The notes under the pieces are model-generated. The model searched no databases and had not been told where the DNA came from. It saw only the letters and a list, made by a program, of their open reading frames with translations. A program made the position numbers and the translations under genes. Shown piece after piece: positions 33,804 to 44,600 of a stretch of 64,000 nt of DNA. Each line of letters opens with the position of its first letter. Positions within the stretch are counted from its first letter, which is position 1. This DNA is from Cristatella mucedo (Eukaryota > Bryozoa > Phylactolaemata > Cristatellidae), in assembly GCA_009760855.2 (NCBI GenBank), contig WPIO01000002.1, positions 4,310,001-4,374,000 of the forward strand, written 5' to 3'.

Positions 33804-34985
33804 CTCCGCAGAAAGCGCTCGTACGCTTGACTGGAATGAAACCGGCGTCCTTCTGGACCGCAGACCCTGGTCAGGGCGTATTTATCCGTTAGAGCCGCAC
33901 GCCGACGGGCTTGCCTTTGAGTGGGGGCGTGGTGGAGGCGCCGGCGCCTCTAGCCAGTTAGAATCGAGCTGCATCAGGCGGTCTGTTAACAGCCAATCAG
34001 AGCGTGGGGATGCGTCCAGTGTTGTGCAACCATCCCGAACCCGCATGATCGCCGCGTGTACCGCGGGGCGGGCGAGGTAGTGGGCTGTCTCCGTTAACCT
34101 TCTAACCTCGTATTGGCTGTGAAAAAGCAGCTTAGACACGCATGGTCTGACACCAAGCTGGTGCATCATCGACGCTAGGTCAGTCGGCTCGGAAGATAAA
34201 TCAGACCCGGTCAGCCTCGGCCGGCGTATCCCCCACCGACGGACGGGCGCCCGTCGGTCGGATGATGAAAACAACAACGGCGCGTGCACCTTGACCCTAA
34301 TTAGCTCACCGCGCCCGGCCTCGGCCCTACGTTATGACCGAGCGAGCGCTGCCGCCACCGAGACAAGCGCCCGCTGTGCCCCGCTGTCGACGGTGTCTAA
34401 CTCTCGCAGCCTCGTATTTTAATGCAAGCATTTACGTCATAGCATCCCCATCGATCATCAGTTAGTCATCAGATTCGTCGTTAAAAGAGAGCGGTGGCTC
34501 AAATCGCCGCCACCCGGCTCCCGCCCGCGGCCGCTTGCTACAGCGCCGCCGCGGCGACTTCGCAGGCGGACGACTGCTCCGCCGGTGAAGGCATTTCTGA
34601 GGGACGCACACCTCTCCGATGGCGTCGACGCTAGCTAGCAATGGGCCGCTCGCCGCGCGATTGAAGGAGGGAAGGGTTGCCTCGTACGCGCTTAGGGGGG
34701 CGGCGACGGCGGCTCTGCCGGCCGGTCCTCCTGGGAAAGCCAGCCGCGGCGAGACGCGGGCCACGATCGGTCGCTCCGGCGAGTAGAACTCGACTAGCCT
34801 CGCCGAGCGCTCCTGTCAAGTGGGTCGGACGAGGTGATTCGCGCGATTCGCGCTTCCCCGCGGCGTCCCCAAGTGGCGGCCTCCGCCGCCGCAGTTGGGA
34901 ATTCCCGGCGCGAGCTAGGCAATGCGACGCCCGGCGTGGCCTTCGCGCCGCTATGCCGTTTTCAGAACGTTCAAGTTAAAATTAA
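33804..34985. other. CpG-rich upstream region
   Basis: It holds the CCAAT and TATA-like sites for the candidate minus-strand exon. Overlapping GC-driven frames (33882-34289 minus, 34462-34979 both strands) have no recognised domains. Confidence 0.35.
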
Positions 34986-35152
34986 AGGCTAGCCAATCGA
35001 CATTAGCCTCGTTAGCGGCCGAAGAGCCTCGGCGGCTATCTTTGCCGCTTGCAGTGGGCAAGAATAGATTGCCCACTGCAGGACTCGAACCCAATAACAG
35101 GTTCGCGAAAAGCGAGCACCTTACGCTGGGCTAAGACCCAGCTACCGTGCGC
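34986..35152 (-). mobile_element. tRNA-derived SINE, family 1
   Basis: A reverse copy inside the CpG-rich block: GAAGAGCCTCGGCGGCTATC and GCCGCTTGCAGTGGGC body, CAGGACTCGAACCC box B complement, GCGAGCACCTTACGCTGGGC head complement. Confidence 0.8.
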
Positions 35153-36493
35153 ATTCATGATGAACATTCAATCAAACGCCGTAGCGGCCTAGCGTACTAA
35201 GCGAAGGCGAAACCTTAAGCATCCGCTGCCGCCAGTGCAGCTCGGCGGCCGAATAACGGCCCAACTCGCCCGCGAGAGCAGCCCGGAAAGAAACCGATTA
35301 ATCTTAAGGGGCGATTAACTCACCGCGGCAGAGCGGGACGCTGAGGCCCGCGACAGAGCGGGACGCTGAGGCCCACGGCGATCGTGCTGTCGGCTATTGC
35401 ACGAACACGAGCGCCTGCGTCTGCTGCGGCCGCTGGCCCGCCGATCGCGCACCGGTCGATCGTGCACGCACGCTCGCTTCCTGTAGAGCGTGCGGCTAAA
35501 GTAGCCCTGCGCTCTTTTCTCTACGACCGGGCCACCCTTTGATAGCCACAGCGGCGCGCGCAAGCTCGCGCTTCAGTGCGCTCTCCCTCGCCGCTCGCAC
35601 CCCGAGCGAGCGCCGGAGCGAGCGAGCGAGCGCCTGCCCGGCTGCGCGCCGATGCCGCCGCCGCCGCCGCTACTCCGAGCGAGCGCGCCCACGGCTAGGT
35701 TTCCGCATCGACCGACATTGGTGCGAAGCCTTCTGGTGCGAGCTGCGTCGAACGCTTCGAACTGCGTCGAACGCATCTTTGGCGCAGCTCGCGCGCCGCC
35801 TCGAAAGCTATTTCGCGGCCGGCCACCGGTCGCAACGGCGGCGTCATGATGGCCGCGCTCGGCCCGCAGCGCGACTATGGCGAGTCAGTCGAGCGAACCG
35901 GCGCGGCCGGAGCGTACCGGCTCGCCTCGCGCGCTCAGCGGCGGCGGCTCTAAATCAGCGGCTCCAAGTCAGCGGCTCCAGGTCGGCGGCTTCAAGTCGG
36001 CGGCCTAGCCCGATGCGCCGACCTGCGGGGCGGTCAACCGCACGCCGCAGGAGAATGCGGAGGCGGCGCTGCCCCGCCCCCTTTGCGCGCGCGGTATTCG
36101 CATGACAAAGCTTTCCGTCTGCGGGTCGTGTCGTGTTTGCATAGCTCAGCGGCGGATTCTCGGCGTAGCATAAGAGTTAATCCCGCCCAGGCACCCGCTC
36201 ACGGGCATCAATCGGACGCTACCGGATCTGGGTCACCCGTAAAACGGCGCCACCGGCCGAGCCCGGTGCTGCAAGCCAAATCGGCCAGCTCGCCTGCCGC
36301 CTGCGCCCCGACTGAGTGGGACGATGGAGCGGAGCGGCGCTGCGATCCTAGAGCACGTGCGCCTGCGCACGCGACGAGCGGCGAAAATGCACTGCTGCTC
36401 TCGAACTTCGACGGTAGCTACTGCTCGACGAGCTCGGGTCAGATTGTGTCTGCACAGCGTATTTCTGCCCGGCGGTGGTGCCAGGATTTTCTG
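35153..36493. other. GC-rich sequence with small tandem repeats
   Basis: Two copies of GAGCGGGACGCTGAGGCCC lie near 35333-35373, and four to five copies of a 14-bp unit (TCAGCGGCTCCAAG) at about 35945-36005. Long Arg/Ala-rich frames such as 35539-36105 are composition artefacts. Confidence 0.45.
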
Positions 36494-36840
36494 CTAGCGG
36501 GGGAGCCAGCCATGCCGAAAATGCGAAAAACAGCGTGGAATTCGCAAGTCTTTTATTCGACCCGGGAGCGGCGGCAGCGCATCGATTGGAAGCGAGCGAC
36601 ACCGTGCGGCCGCTTCTCCTCTCGACATGCAGAGCACTGCGTCGTCGAGGTAGTTGGCACCCAGTTCGTTGTTCGAAAGCTTGTCTTGATGGTCGCTTCT
36701 ACGCTGAGCACACATTCGGCCTTGGCGGTCGACACTAGTAGCGACAAAACAAGTCGCACCAGCTTTCGCAGTAGGTCACGGGTGGCCTCGGCTCGAGCCG
36801 ACTCAGCCTGCATGGCCGCTGCGCTGCACGATCGGGAAGC
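36494..36840 (-). pseudogene. hAT-type transposase C-terminal (dimerisation) relic
   Basis: The minus-strand frame from about 36830 reads LLRKLVRLVLSLLVSTAKAE, then LSVEATIKTSFRTT. The VSTAxxE...S....IKTxxR pattern is the C-terminal dimerisation segment of hAT transposases and genes derived from them. A frameshift near 36670-36690 moves the continuation (YLDDAVLCMSRGE, resembling the usual RLNxLALLxIH segment) into the neighbouring frame. No zinc finger, catalytic core or terminal repeats were found. It is a decayed fragment in GC-rich surroundings. Confidence 0.55.
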
Positions 36841-38789
36841 GTACAGACGTACTGCTGTGCCCAGTCCGTGTCCAATCCCCTACTCACATTTCCCGCGCAG
36901 AGACGGTCTCGTAGCGAGGCCAAGCGAATGGGAGTCGGACAGCTCGACTCTGAGCGGTTTGTCGGCGGCGGCGCGCTTGAGCGCACTGATTGGACGGCGG
37001 CCGAGCAAGTCGGGCAGTAGATAAAGACGTTCGATAAAGTAGGAGTGCAGCAAAATGGCGGAACAACAGCAGGGTCGCCGCAACGGTGAAAGATAGTCAC
37101 TCGGAAGCTTGGCGACGCATGCGCTGGGTCTTGTTTTTGTTATTGCCACGGGCCGTCGTTTGCCTGAGGTGACTGAGCCTTTACTCGATTGCAACGTGAA
37201 CGCTCGGCCGCCGTAAGGCCGCGAGCGAGATAAGGGCCGATCGGTTCGCGACGGCTCTTAATCGGCCAGGTGACGTAGTCTGCGATACCCCGTCGCGCTG
37301 GCGACGGCATGGCCGGTGGCATTTCGAGGGTACAGCGAGAGATCTCAGCCAGTGGATAAGGCGCTCGCACTTGACGAACCGGGTGTGTGGGCTTGAGTGC
37401 TGCAGCAGCGGGCAATCTGGCATTGCCCGCTGTAAGTGGCGGCGGCGCTCGCCGCCGAGGCTCGGCTCACCGGCCGCCGCGACGCAAGTGAGAGGCTGCC
37501 AAGTCAGCTGGGCATTGCTGTTTAGAGGCTGGATGTGCCAGGATGTAGAGCGCGACGCTGAGAGAGACGTCCCTTGAAGAGAGCAGTAGGCGCTTCGAGT
37601 GCGCAGCTGAGAACGTAGCCGGAAGCGAGGCGTAAGAAAGCCGATTGGAGTGTGGAGCCGCAATCGCTTCGGGTCGGTAGTCATTAGCCAAGCCGCTAGG
37701 ATAGAATAGATTAGAATAGCGTGGGATAGAACAGAAAAGGAGAGCAAATGGTGAGATTAGCAGCGCGGGCTACGCGCGATTTCCATTCTTCAGACTTCGA
37801 TTGCAGTTGCGAAAACGAGTTTCGTCGTGAGCCTGCATTCGCGGAAGCATTCGTACTGTCGGTAAGAAGACGCGTGCTCTGGGGCGCACGCTGCACGTTA
37901 ATAACTAGACTGTCGACGCTTTGCAGGCGCGCATGAGTGGATCGCTGCATTCGCACGCACTGCCGTCTTTGCGACATAAAAAGAATCAATATATTCGCCA
38001 TTCTAAACCAGTGCAGCTACATTCAATCACCCTACCGTTGGCTTGCCGCTTTCTATCCAAAAGCGGCTTGTTGAAAAGTCCCGCAATCATCAGCTGTGAG
38101 CTTTACATCTGTACCTTGTCTACAAATTATGAGCTAGGCAGCCGACTTCAAACTTATAAACGCTTATGAAATGGCTGTGACAAGCCGATGCTTATGAGCG
38201 GTAGATTTTTGCAAACTCATGAATGAGACAATTCTATGACTTGCAACCTTACCACTATATAAGGCAAGAGCCTGACCGAAGTTGCGCTCTTAAGACTAAT
38301 GGTTTACCGGTCCGCGAGTCAAAGCGCTGATGGTAAGCTACTGTAAGCTTGCAAACGAGCGTGGCGGAAGTCACCGGTGTCCGTTATAGACAGGCAATTT
38401 GTTTCGCTTTTTCAAAAACGTCGTTGCTGTCATCGCTGCCGGCAGGATGCCGAGCGCTGGCTCGTAACCGTTGTCGTATTGCCAGCTTCAGGTCTCGACA
38501 TGTTGCATATGTTGCGCCGCCACCTGAACTAGCAACGGTCGAGCGGCCATACAATTGTTGTTGTTCATGCTTTGCCCGCTCGATGGCCCCATTGATGCGG
38601 CTTTTTGGCCAGCCAAGTGATTTATGGTACTTTGATTCGGGCGACTGCTGCTATTTTGTATATCTTTCGACTACATGTTAAGTGGAGGAGGGATATAGCA
38701 TTGATTAGAGATAGCCCGCCCGACCGACTGATGTGATACTCGCCTGTGTTTGTTATTTAAAGCCACCGGTATCAGCTGCAGCTACTGAT
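36841..38789. other. No recognised gene
   Basis: GC-rich to about 37700, then AT-richer. Several overlapping frames on both strands (36083-37024 plus, 37181-37747 minus, 38349-38681 plus) lack domains and splice support. Confidence 0.4.
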
Positions 38790-39780
38790 AAGCTGAGTGC
38801 ATTCCTTGCAGACGTTTGATTGTGGGTGTCTGCAAATTTCCTTAAACTAAATGACAATCAAACTGAACTGATACTCATAAGACGCCCCAAGCATGCACCT
38901 GGAATAGGAAAACTTACTTTTTAAATACGTGGTGCTGCAGTGCCATCGTCGCAGCATGCTCGGAATTTAGGTATCGTCTTTGACAACTGCCTAAGTTATG
39001 AAAACTTTATTAAGAAGACTATCTCCGCAGCTAGCCATCACGTCCGATGCCTATCTAATATATGGGTTGGTCTTCTGCGGTGGCTTCAGAAAAAATTCAA
39101 CTGGCTCTATGGTATTGTCATGGCTATATTGTTGCAGTTCCATTTTGGCTGGGCTACCGAACAAGACTATTAGGCCTCTGCAGCTGGTGATGAATATTAC
39201 TGCAAGGCTAGTTTAACAATCGCAGAGGTTTAGCAATGCATATACTTTGAAGCCGATTCGATCGCTCCCGCTAGATCGACGAATAAAAAAAAAGTTCTTA
39301 TGCTGACACACAAGGCCCCCTCGGCTTGTCTTATTTATACCTAGATGAACTGCTGCACCTGTTTCAGCCTTCGGTAACCTCGCAGGTTCTCTATAGCCAA
39401 TAAATTACCTGTTCCGTTCCCTACTCTACAAGATTTATTGGCGAAAGAAGCTCTCTCTCTCTCTCTGCAGGTCATAAACTGTGGAACTCACTTAGAAAAT
39501 GTTTACTATACTAGATCTATTCTCCTGCTGTTGACAGTGACACATCTTTTCCGGACATTTTGAGCTGCTCCTTCTAAGATTTTCACACCCTCAAATGCCC
39601 TCATTACTCAGCCATGCTTCTCTTTTTTCTGTGCTGCGTGAGATAAGTGTTTTGGTTAACGCATGCGTACCGAATGCCGAATAGGCTTTATTTATAGAAA
39701 ACTCTCGTGCATAACACCCACTTAGCGAATGTGGCTTTTCGGAGTCACAGACGGAGATACAATGAACCGATCAACATTGA
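38790..39780 (+). mobile_element. LINE-B 3' fragment
   Basis: It begins in the reverse transcriptase C-terminal part (a LNDNQTELILIRRPKHAPG segment near 38850). It continues through HARNLGIVFDN, a decayed LAGLPNKTIRPLQLVMN stretch and the region equivalent to 40130-40630, and ends at ACAGACGGAGATACAATG. A short (CT)n interrupts it at 39452-39466. Stops and frameshifts throughout. Confidence 0.8.
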
Positions 39781-39806
39781 AATCGTAACTGGCTTGAAAA
39801 GGTCTT

Positions 39807-40048
39807 AATCTGTATTATCTAGGTGTGCTGAATACGAACATAACCGTAAAAATATTGTATTGGCTCTCGTTTTGAAAATATTTCATATAGTTCACTTTCT
39901 ATGTTTCGCCCTGTATCCAGTAGAACTGCAAAACCATCCTAAGTGTGCCTAATCTGTGTACGTAGGTGTACTGAACACCAATGCAACCATCATTTTTGTT
40001 ATTGGCTCTCGTTTTAAAGATATTTCACTACGTTCGTTTCTACGTTTT
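39807..40048. repeat. Tandem duplication, unit about 144 bp
   Basis: 39807-39908 and 39951-40048 share AATCTGTRTWNNTAGGTGTR, CTGAAYACNAA and ATTGGCTCTCGTTTT in the same order at an offset of 144 bp. The second copy runs directly into the LINE-B fragment. Confidence 0.7.
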
Positions 40049-40676
40049 GGCTGGGCTGCCAAAGAAAGCTATTATGCCACTGCCGCGGACTATGAACAAG
40101 GCTGCAAGGCTAGTCTTCAAGTCTCAGCGGTTTGAGTACGTGTCTCCTTTGCTGAAAGAGCTAGGATGGCTGCCGGTTGAGCAACGGATACAGAGCAAAG
40201 TTCTTACGCTGACCCACAAGGCCCGCCACGGCTTGGCTCCTTCGTACCTAGCTGAACTGCTGCATCAGTTTCAGCCTGTTCGCGCCCTCAGGTCCTGTGT
40301 GGACAATAAATTAGCTGTCCCATTCCTCCACTTAAAGACCGTTGGCGATAGAAGCTTTAGCTCTGCAGGTCCTAGACTGTAGAACTCGCTTTCACAATTC
40401 TTACGCAACGACAGCTACTCTCCTATTGCCGGCTATGGCACATCCTTTTCAGCGGTCCTGAGCTGCTACTTCTATGCTACTCACTACCTCAACTGCTCTC
40501 CTGACTCTGCTATGCTTCCCACTTTCTCTTTGTTGCGTGAGACAAAGTCCGTTGGCTACCGAATGCGCACCGAAAGCCGCTTAGGCTGTGAGTGCGCTAT
40601 ACAAAACTCTCCTTCGTAACACCCACATGGTCTTTATGACTTTGTGGAGTTACAGACGGAGATACATTACATTACA
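40044..40676 (+). mobile_element. LINE-B 3' fragment with (ACATT)n tail
   Basis: The 39981-40382 frame encodes VLAGLPKKAIMPLPRTMNKA, ELGWLPVEQRIQSKVLTLTH and KTVGDRSFSSAGPRL, the ORF2 C-terminus. It stops one codon early (TAG for Trp) but continues at nucleotide level like 1740-2335. The end GGAGATACATTACATTACAT shows the tail repeat that distinguishes LINE-B from LINE-A. Confidence 0.85.
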
Positions 40677-40679
40677 TTA

Positions 40680-41159
40680 CGTTTTACCGTATACATTTAT
40701 TCAATATGACTGCAATACTGTCATAAATAAGCCTAGACTGATGTAATATGGATCGCATGGCGTAACATCGTCATGCACAAATCTTTCAGAATTGATTGTA
40801 TCATTTTCTAATGCAATGCAATACTACTGCCAGACGTTTGCTGCTTTAAGCTAACGTCATAAAGCCCAGTCGGACATGTTGTGCATTTAAAATATTCCAT
40901 ACGAGATGTGAGAGAGTTTAAGCTACCATTAAATGAAACTGCAACTTATTTTATCCATTGAGGTACAATAAAAGAACAATAATGCCTCGAAATTGCGTTA
41001 ATACCACGGAATACGTTAATATACCGTTAATACGTTTTGCCATATTATCGGGGAAGTGACATTTGCCAACCAGAAGAAAGGTATCACTTCTCAATTAAAT
41101 AAGACGTCATTTTTACTTTGAATGTAAGGCCGGTGACAAGACCAGTCAGGAGCCTCGCA
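40680..41159. other. No recognised gene
   Basis: AT-rich sequence between a LINE-B tail and the pseudogene that follows. Confidence 0.4.
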
Positions 41160-42330
41160 TTCATGCGCTACACGCTCAGCATGAGCTTTTACAGTGTTTT
41201 AATGGGAAAAGACCATCAATGCCATTTGCTGTCACCTGTGGTGTGGAGAGAGCCAAGCAGCTAGTGATTATTACTTTGGCTTGGTTCATCCTCTTTCCGG
41301 AGGAATAACGGAGCACAAGATGTCGAGAGTAATTTGTCCAGATATTTTTTCTTGACTTGAGACCAGTTCGACATAGTGAGAGACATCTTATTCTAAAACC
41401 TCCCGCAAAAGATTCTCTTGATTCATCTGATGAGGTCATATGATGTGAGCCGACCTGTTCTTCTCCTGGTACGTCAGCATGCAGTAATCCCGATTTCCAC
41501 TCTAGTGCATCATCAACCCCACAGACAATAACCCAGGAAGAACTAAAAGACATGGTTTGTGATTTGGACTTACCCAACACTGATGCCGAGTTGCTAGGAT
41601 CTGGACTCCAACCATGGAATTTTCTTGAAGAAGATGCCACAATTACTTTTTATCGAAAGCGCCACCAGCACTTGGAGCCTTTCTTCAGAAAGAAAAGCCA
41701 TCTGATATTATGTTCGGATATTGATGACCGTATTAATGCCTCACAAATCACTCATGACCCACAAGAGTGAAGACTATTTGCAGACTCTTTGAAACTGAGT
41801 CTTAATATTGTGCTTTTGTACATTGGAAACCGTCTTCCAGCCGTGATGGCACACTAGGTAAGGCGGTTGCTTTCATGACCTCGGTCCCGAGGTCGTGGGT
41901 TCGATTCCTGCGGTGGGCGATCGTTTATCGCCACTGCAAGCGGTGGTGATAGCCGTAAAGGCTCTTCTGTCGCTATACAAAAAGAGGCTGTTTAATCAGC
42001 TAGGATTTCTTTTTCCATCTGTTCCAGTAACACATGCTGCCCGCATTAGAATGATATGCGATAACCCAAAGCAGCTACTGAATTTTATTCAGTATAGCAA
42101 GTACAGCTAGCACCACTATAGTGATTTTAAGGTAGTTACCCTTTTAAAGGAACTGAAGTATGGATATACAAAGTACATGTGTTTCTCATGTGAGCGGGAT
42201 AGCCGAGCAAGGGAAATTAGCTACTTGCAGAACGAATGGACTTGCAGACAAAATTTAGTAGTTAGAGAGAAGAATATCCAGCACCCAGCTATGGTCGAGG
42301 CTCGCAAAATACTGCTACCACCCCTTCTAC
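41160..42330 (+). pseudogene. Broken copy of a multicopy uncharacterised metazoan gene family, split by a SINE
   Basis: Conserved segments appear in order but in shifting frames: MPFAV then VWREP (about 41220-41260), DYYFGLVHPLSGGITEHKMS-like (41265-41320), RPVRHSERHLILKPP (41370-41410), and then one open frame (41530-41770) with CDLDLPNTDAELLGSGLQPW and ITFYRKRH. A TGA replaces the expected Trp in E-W-RLF, after which RLFADSLKLSLNIVLLYIGN continues. A SINE interrupts the text at 41840-42005, and it resumes with PSVPVTHAARIRM, GYTKYMCFSCERDSRARE and KNIQHPAMVEARKILLPP. From memory this matches a repeated invertebrate protein family of unknown function often found in transposon-rich DNA. It cannot be functional here. 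Confidence 0.7.
41840..42005 (+). mobile_element. tRNA-derived SINE, family 1, inserted in the pseudogene
   Basis: The best-kept copy: GCCGTGATGGCACACTAGGT head, GGTCGTGGGTTCGATTCCTG with box B, GTGATAGCCGTAAAGGCTCT body, GAGGCTGTTTAATCAGC end. Flanks CTTCCA (left) and TTTCCA (right) are a plausible short target duplication. Confidence 0.88.
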
Positions 42331-42487
42331 CAAGCTAGGTTTGATGAAGAACTTTTGCAGGCTGCAGCTTTTCCGGGCTGCTTCTCAAGCGGGTTTGAGT
42401 TAGGAGTCGCATGATTGTTTGGCTGATTGTCAAACGAGCGCTCGGTCTAGACAGTTATTTATCCGTATTTATTAAAGCGAGTTATGC

Positions 42488-42904
<417 letters not shown>

Positions 42905-42915
42905 CTCTGCTACCA
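42905..42915 (-). mobile_element. Primer binding site complementary to initiator Met tRNA
   Basis: The minus strand reads TGGTAGCAGAG, 11 bases complementary to the known 3' end of animal initiator methionine tRNA (CTCTGCTACCA), two bases after the LTR end. This is the expected position for priming minus-strand DNA synthesis. Confidence 0.75.
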
Positions 42916-42917
42916 AT

Positions 42918-43288
42918 TGTTATGTTACTGTGTCTCCGGCTGCAGCAGCGCTAATGGAGTCTCACAGAGACACGAAGACACGAGCAGGCGAACGTGAGCG
43001 GTGAACAAGACTCTCTTTATTCCTCCAGCGGGTACATATATAAGCTAGGGGCTGACTTACCACAGATAAGGAAGTGCATCCGTGGTGAGCCGCCGCTGTG
43101 GGCCACAAGCCCACATCAAAGGCCGCACTGAGCCAACCACCCAAAACCCGCCCACATCAAAGGCCGCACCGAGCCAACCGCCCAAACACCCGACCACATC
43201 AAAGGCCGCAATGAGCCAGCCGCCCAACCACCCGCCGAGAGCTGAGCACCGCACACCAATGGCCGAGAAGCAACAGGCACACACAACA
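42918..43288 (-). mobile_element. Long terminal repeat (371 bp) of an LTR retrotransposon
   Basis: On the minus strand it begins TGTTGTGTGTGCC and ends CAGTAACATAACA, i.e. TG...CA with a 7-bp imperfect inverted terminal repeat (TGTTGTG/CATAACA). It contains a TATA box (TTATATATG, 43035-43043) and an AATAAA signal (43012-43023 region), in the order expected for U3 and R. U3 carries three 41-42 bp tandem repeats. A purine tract precedes it and a primer binding site follows it. No second LTR was found in the window, so class (probably Ty3-like, from the primer choice) is uncertain. Confidence 0.75.
43112..43236. repeat. Three 41-42 bp tandem repeats inside LTR U3
   Basis: Units start at 43112, 43153 and 43195 with CACATCAAAGGCCGCA, followed by a GAGCCARCCRCCCAA stretch. 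They occupy the part of U3 upstream of the TATA box, where enhancer repeats are common. Confidence 0.85.
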
Positions 43289-44600
43289 TCCCTTCCCCCA
43301 TTGAATTTAAAAAAAAAATACAGTCAGCCAGCCTGACAGGGGGCGCTCGCAGCCCAAAACTTGCGCAGGCTACGTAACCGCCACATGAAGGAGGCTCGCG
43401 TCAGCTCTGCCCCTCGCGAGCAGCCGGTCGTAGATGCTGTCCACCTTTAGGCAATTTTGGGGCACCGCTCTCACTGTCAGGCAGTTCCCGTAGGTCACCT
43501 CCGTGCGAGCCCCGATGGCCGGTCGCATGCGCTCGTCGCCGGCCGATTCGGCACTTCGAACACTACTGCAGCTCATGATGGCCTCACCGTTCTCGGAGTT
43601 CCACTCCGCCGAGTCGAACTCGTGGTCGTGTTACTCTGCACTCAGCAGTGAGACCCTCGCGCAGGTGCTCTTTCGCCGCCGCAACGCCCACGCTGCTGTG
43701 TTTCGCCGTAGCGATGCCCTCGCTGCTTAGCTGGCAGGCAACCTGAACCTCGTCTCAGGCCATTATCGCCTTGTTGTTGACTGCAATCTCGAGGCGCTCC
43801 TCTGCTTTCTGCGAAGAAACGCTCGTGCAAGTGCTCTTCACCACCGAGACGCTCTCGGCGCTGCTCTCCGCCGCCGCTGAGATGCTCTCCGCCGCTAGGA
43901 GGCTCGCGCTGCTGCGCTTGGCGGCGAAGACACTGGTCTCACCAATACATGTCGCTGCTGCCGCGACGCTCTTGCTGCTGCGCCTCGAAGCCAAGACGTC
44001 ACTCTCGCGGGCTGCCTGGGCCTGGTCGCAGGCTGCTGCCACTCTGGGCCGAGGTGTGATGCTTGTGCGCACGCTCTCCACTTCGAAGAAGCTCTCGTCG
44101 CTGAGCTCTGCGGCCAAGACGTCGCTCTCTCGGGCGCTCTTTGCCGCAGAGATGCTCTACCGCTGCTGTGCTTCGCCGCCGAGACGTCGCTCGGTTGGGC
44201 CGCCTGCGCCGTGTCGCAGGCAACTAGCTAAGCCTCGCCGCTGCCCACTACCGCCTCGCCGCTGGAAGCCGTCGCATGCTGCACCTCCTTATACTCCGGC
44301 TGCTGCCGCTGCCTGCGCACTTACATTGTTCTGGCGCTTTTCGGCTGTTGTGGCTACCATGTCGGGAAGCGGTCCCATGCCCGCTTCCTCCACTGGTATT
44401 GCAGTCGGATATCTGCGGCAGCCGAATGAGTTCCGCTCGCCTGTCTGAATCTTGCGGGCAGCTGACAATGGGGTTGACCGGTGAAGCAGCTGGCTCGTCG
44501 CCCAGCTTTGCTCCGGTCTCGGCTTCGGCGAGCTGCTCCTGCTCCAGCCGAAACCTCTCGGCCTCAAGCTCGGCCTCCTCATCCGTCAACCACGAGAAGC
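43289..44600 (-). mobile_element. Possible 3' internal region of an LTR element, with polypurine tract
   Basis: On the minus strand AATGGGGGAAGGGA abuts the LTR start, a typical polypurine tract. Upstream, the minus frames at 44589-44248 (MTDEEAELEAERFRLEQEQL, charged and helical), 44117-43755 and 43576-43370 could be pieces of one broken coding region, perhaps gag-like, but no zinc knuckle, protease or polymerase is readable. A degenerate repeat (GCCGCCGAGACGCTCTCG-like, about 40-45 bp) fills 43640-44200 and produces the long plus-strand frame 43771-44448. Confidence 0.35.

Noticed and set aside
36083-37024. 313-codon plus-strand frame
   Set aside because: No domain and biased composition; it overlaps the hAT-like coding relic on the opposite strand, which explains part of it better.
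41176-41640. 154-codon minus-strand frame as a gene
   Set aside because: It is the shadow of the plus-strand pseudogene, whose conserved blocks read on the opposite strand.
43771-44448. 225-codon plus-strand Leu/Ala-rich frame
   Set aside because: It is produced by the degenerate GC-rich repeat; no membrane-protein pattern beyond the repeat itself.
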